NCBI GenBank assembly: GCA_011051425.1 | Contig: DRLF01000271.1 | Span: 1 to 6,650 of the forward strand | Origin: Thiolapillus brandeum | Lineage (GTDB): Bacteria > Pseudomonadota > Gammaproteobacteria > Chromatiales > Chromatiaceae | Direction: 5' to 3' | DNA: 6,650 nucleotides | In this document: one piece after another, positions 6,499 to 6,650 of the stretch | Position numbering within the stretch: position 1 is the first letter of the stretch | Layout of the letters: every line of letters starts with the position of its first letter | Notes under the pieces: model-generated | What the model was told of the DNA's origin: nothing | The model's database searches: none | Seen by the model: only the letters and a program-made list of their open reading frames with translations | Position numbers and translations under genes: made by a program

Positions 6499-6513
6499 GA
6501 ATACAGGGTATTC
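6499..6513. promoter_or_regulatory. Putative second operator over the pdhA start point
   Basis: A perfect 15-bp palindrome, GAATAC-AGG-GTATTC, overlaps the last part of the pdhA -10 hexamer and the predicted transcription start. A protein bound here would block RNA polymerase, so a repressor site is the natural reading. It does not resemble the E. coli PdhR site. Chance is possible for a 6+6 repeat; its position is the main argument. Confidence 0.4.
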
Positions 6514-6553
6514 TAGTTTTTCGGGTCCTTTGTACTGTCATGTGTGTGACAGT
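6510..6553 (-). promoter_or_regulatory. pdhABC-lpd promoter with an upstream activator-type palindrome
   Basis: Reading leftward, TAGAAT (6515-6510) is a 5-of-6 match to the sigma70 -10. There is no good -35 at normal spacing. Instead, the perfect palindrome ACTGTCA-TGTGTG-TGACAGT (6534-6553) is centred at 6543.5, about 40.5 bp before a start near 6503. This is the class II position for CRP/FNR-type activators, where the protein overlaps and replaces the -35. The core CTGTCA-N6-TGACAG is the same as at 427-444. The leader would be about 28 bases long. The promoter call rests on the -10 and position; the class of regulator is inference. Confidence 0.5.
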
Positions 6554-6567
6554 TGGGTGGATTTCGG

Positions 6568-6585
6568 GTCGCCGCCCCGGGCGAC
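6568..6585. repeat. GC-rich hairpin in the upstream region of pdhA
   Basis: GTCGCC (6568-6573) and GGCGAC (6580-6585) form a 6-bp stem around a six-base loop GCCCCG. No T-run follows on either strand, so a standard terminator is not supported. The rest of 6586-6650 holds a perfect TATAAT on the plus strand (6631-6636) without a matching -35, and no gene I can support; a rightward divergent gene may begin beyond the window. Confidence 0.3.
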
Positions 6586-6650
6586 GCTCATGAAAGTATG
6601 TTTGGATGGCCTGTCTTGTACCATCGGGAATATAATGATTTCCCACGGCG

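Noticed and set aside
6631..6636. Perfect TATAAT on the plus strand
   Set aside because: No acceptable -35 lies 15-19 bases upstream and no extended -10 TG is present, so it is not called a promoter on its own.
6590..6650. Rightward open frame starting ATG at 6590 and open to the window end
   Set aside because: Only 20 codons are visible, there is no Shine-Dalgarno, and the start overlaps hairpin flanks; it may be chance. A TATAAT at 6631-6636 inside it argues for a start further right.

Overview
The window (moderate-to-high GC) looks like a chromosomal stretch of a proteobacterium. The domain content and the paired CCGG-type hairpin repeat at 509-579 fit a gammaproteobacterium; a sulfur-oxidising or autotrophic lineage is possible but is only a guess. 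There are no mobile genes, tRNAs, rRNAs or CRISPR arrays.

Left part (1-1713): a 5' fragment of a TauE/SafE-family permease gene runs leftward off the window from 356. It is divergent from a rightward gene for an HdeD/DUF308 six-helix membrane protein (653-1225). The 296-bp space between them holds an 8+8 bp palindrome (426-445), a two-hairpin repeat (509-579) and possible promoters. An intrinsic terminator (1269-1310) follows the HdeD gene. Next comes a 116-residue AhpD-like carboxymuconolactone decarboxylase family protein (1363-1713) with an intact CxxCxxxH motif.

Right part (1832-6475, all leftward): a complete, tightly packed operon for a pyruvate dehydrogenase-type 2-oxoacid dehydrogenase complex, in the order E1alpha (pdhA), E1beta (pdhB), E2 (pdhC), E3 (lpd). 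The three junctions are TGATG, ATGA and TAATG overlaps, so the four genes are probably translationally coupled. Several residues in E1alpha and E2 are those I associate with the cyanobacterial/plastid branch of PDH rather than with the usual proteobacterial enzymes. Together the four proteins would convert pyruvate, CoA and NAD+ to acetyl-CoA, CO2 and NADH.

Regulation: the pdhA upstream region (6476-6650) has a good -10 (TAGAAT) and, centred about 40.5 bp before the predicted start, the palindrome CTGTCA-N6-TGACAG. The same 6-6-6 palindrome occurs in the permease/HdeD intergenic region, where a weaker -10 lies at almost the same distance. This suggests one dimeric regulator, CRP/FNR-like in site geometry, controlling both loci. 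A second perfect palindrome (GAATAC-N3-GTATTC) covers the pdhA -10 and start point.

There is no obviously new multi-gene system. The most interesting leads are the shared palindrome, the plastid-like PDH signatures, and an AhpD-like thiol protein beside lipoyl E2 and E3 genes, which recalls the mycobacterial AhpD-DlaT-Lpd antioxidant chain.
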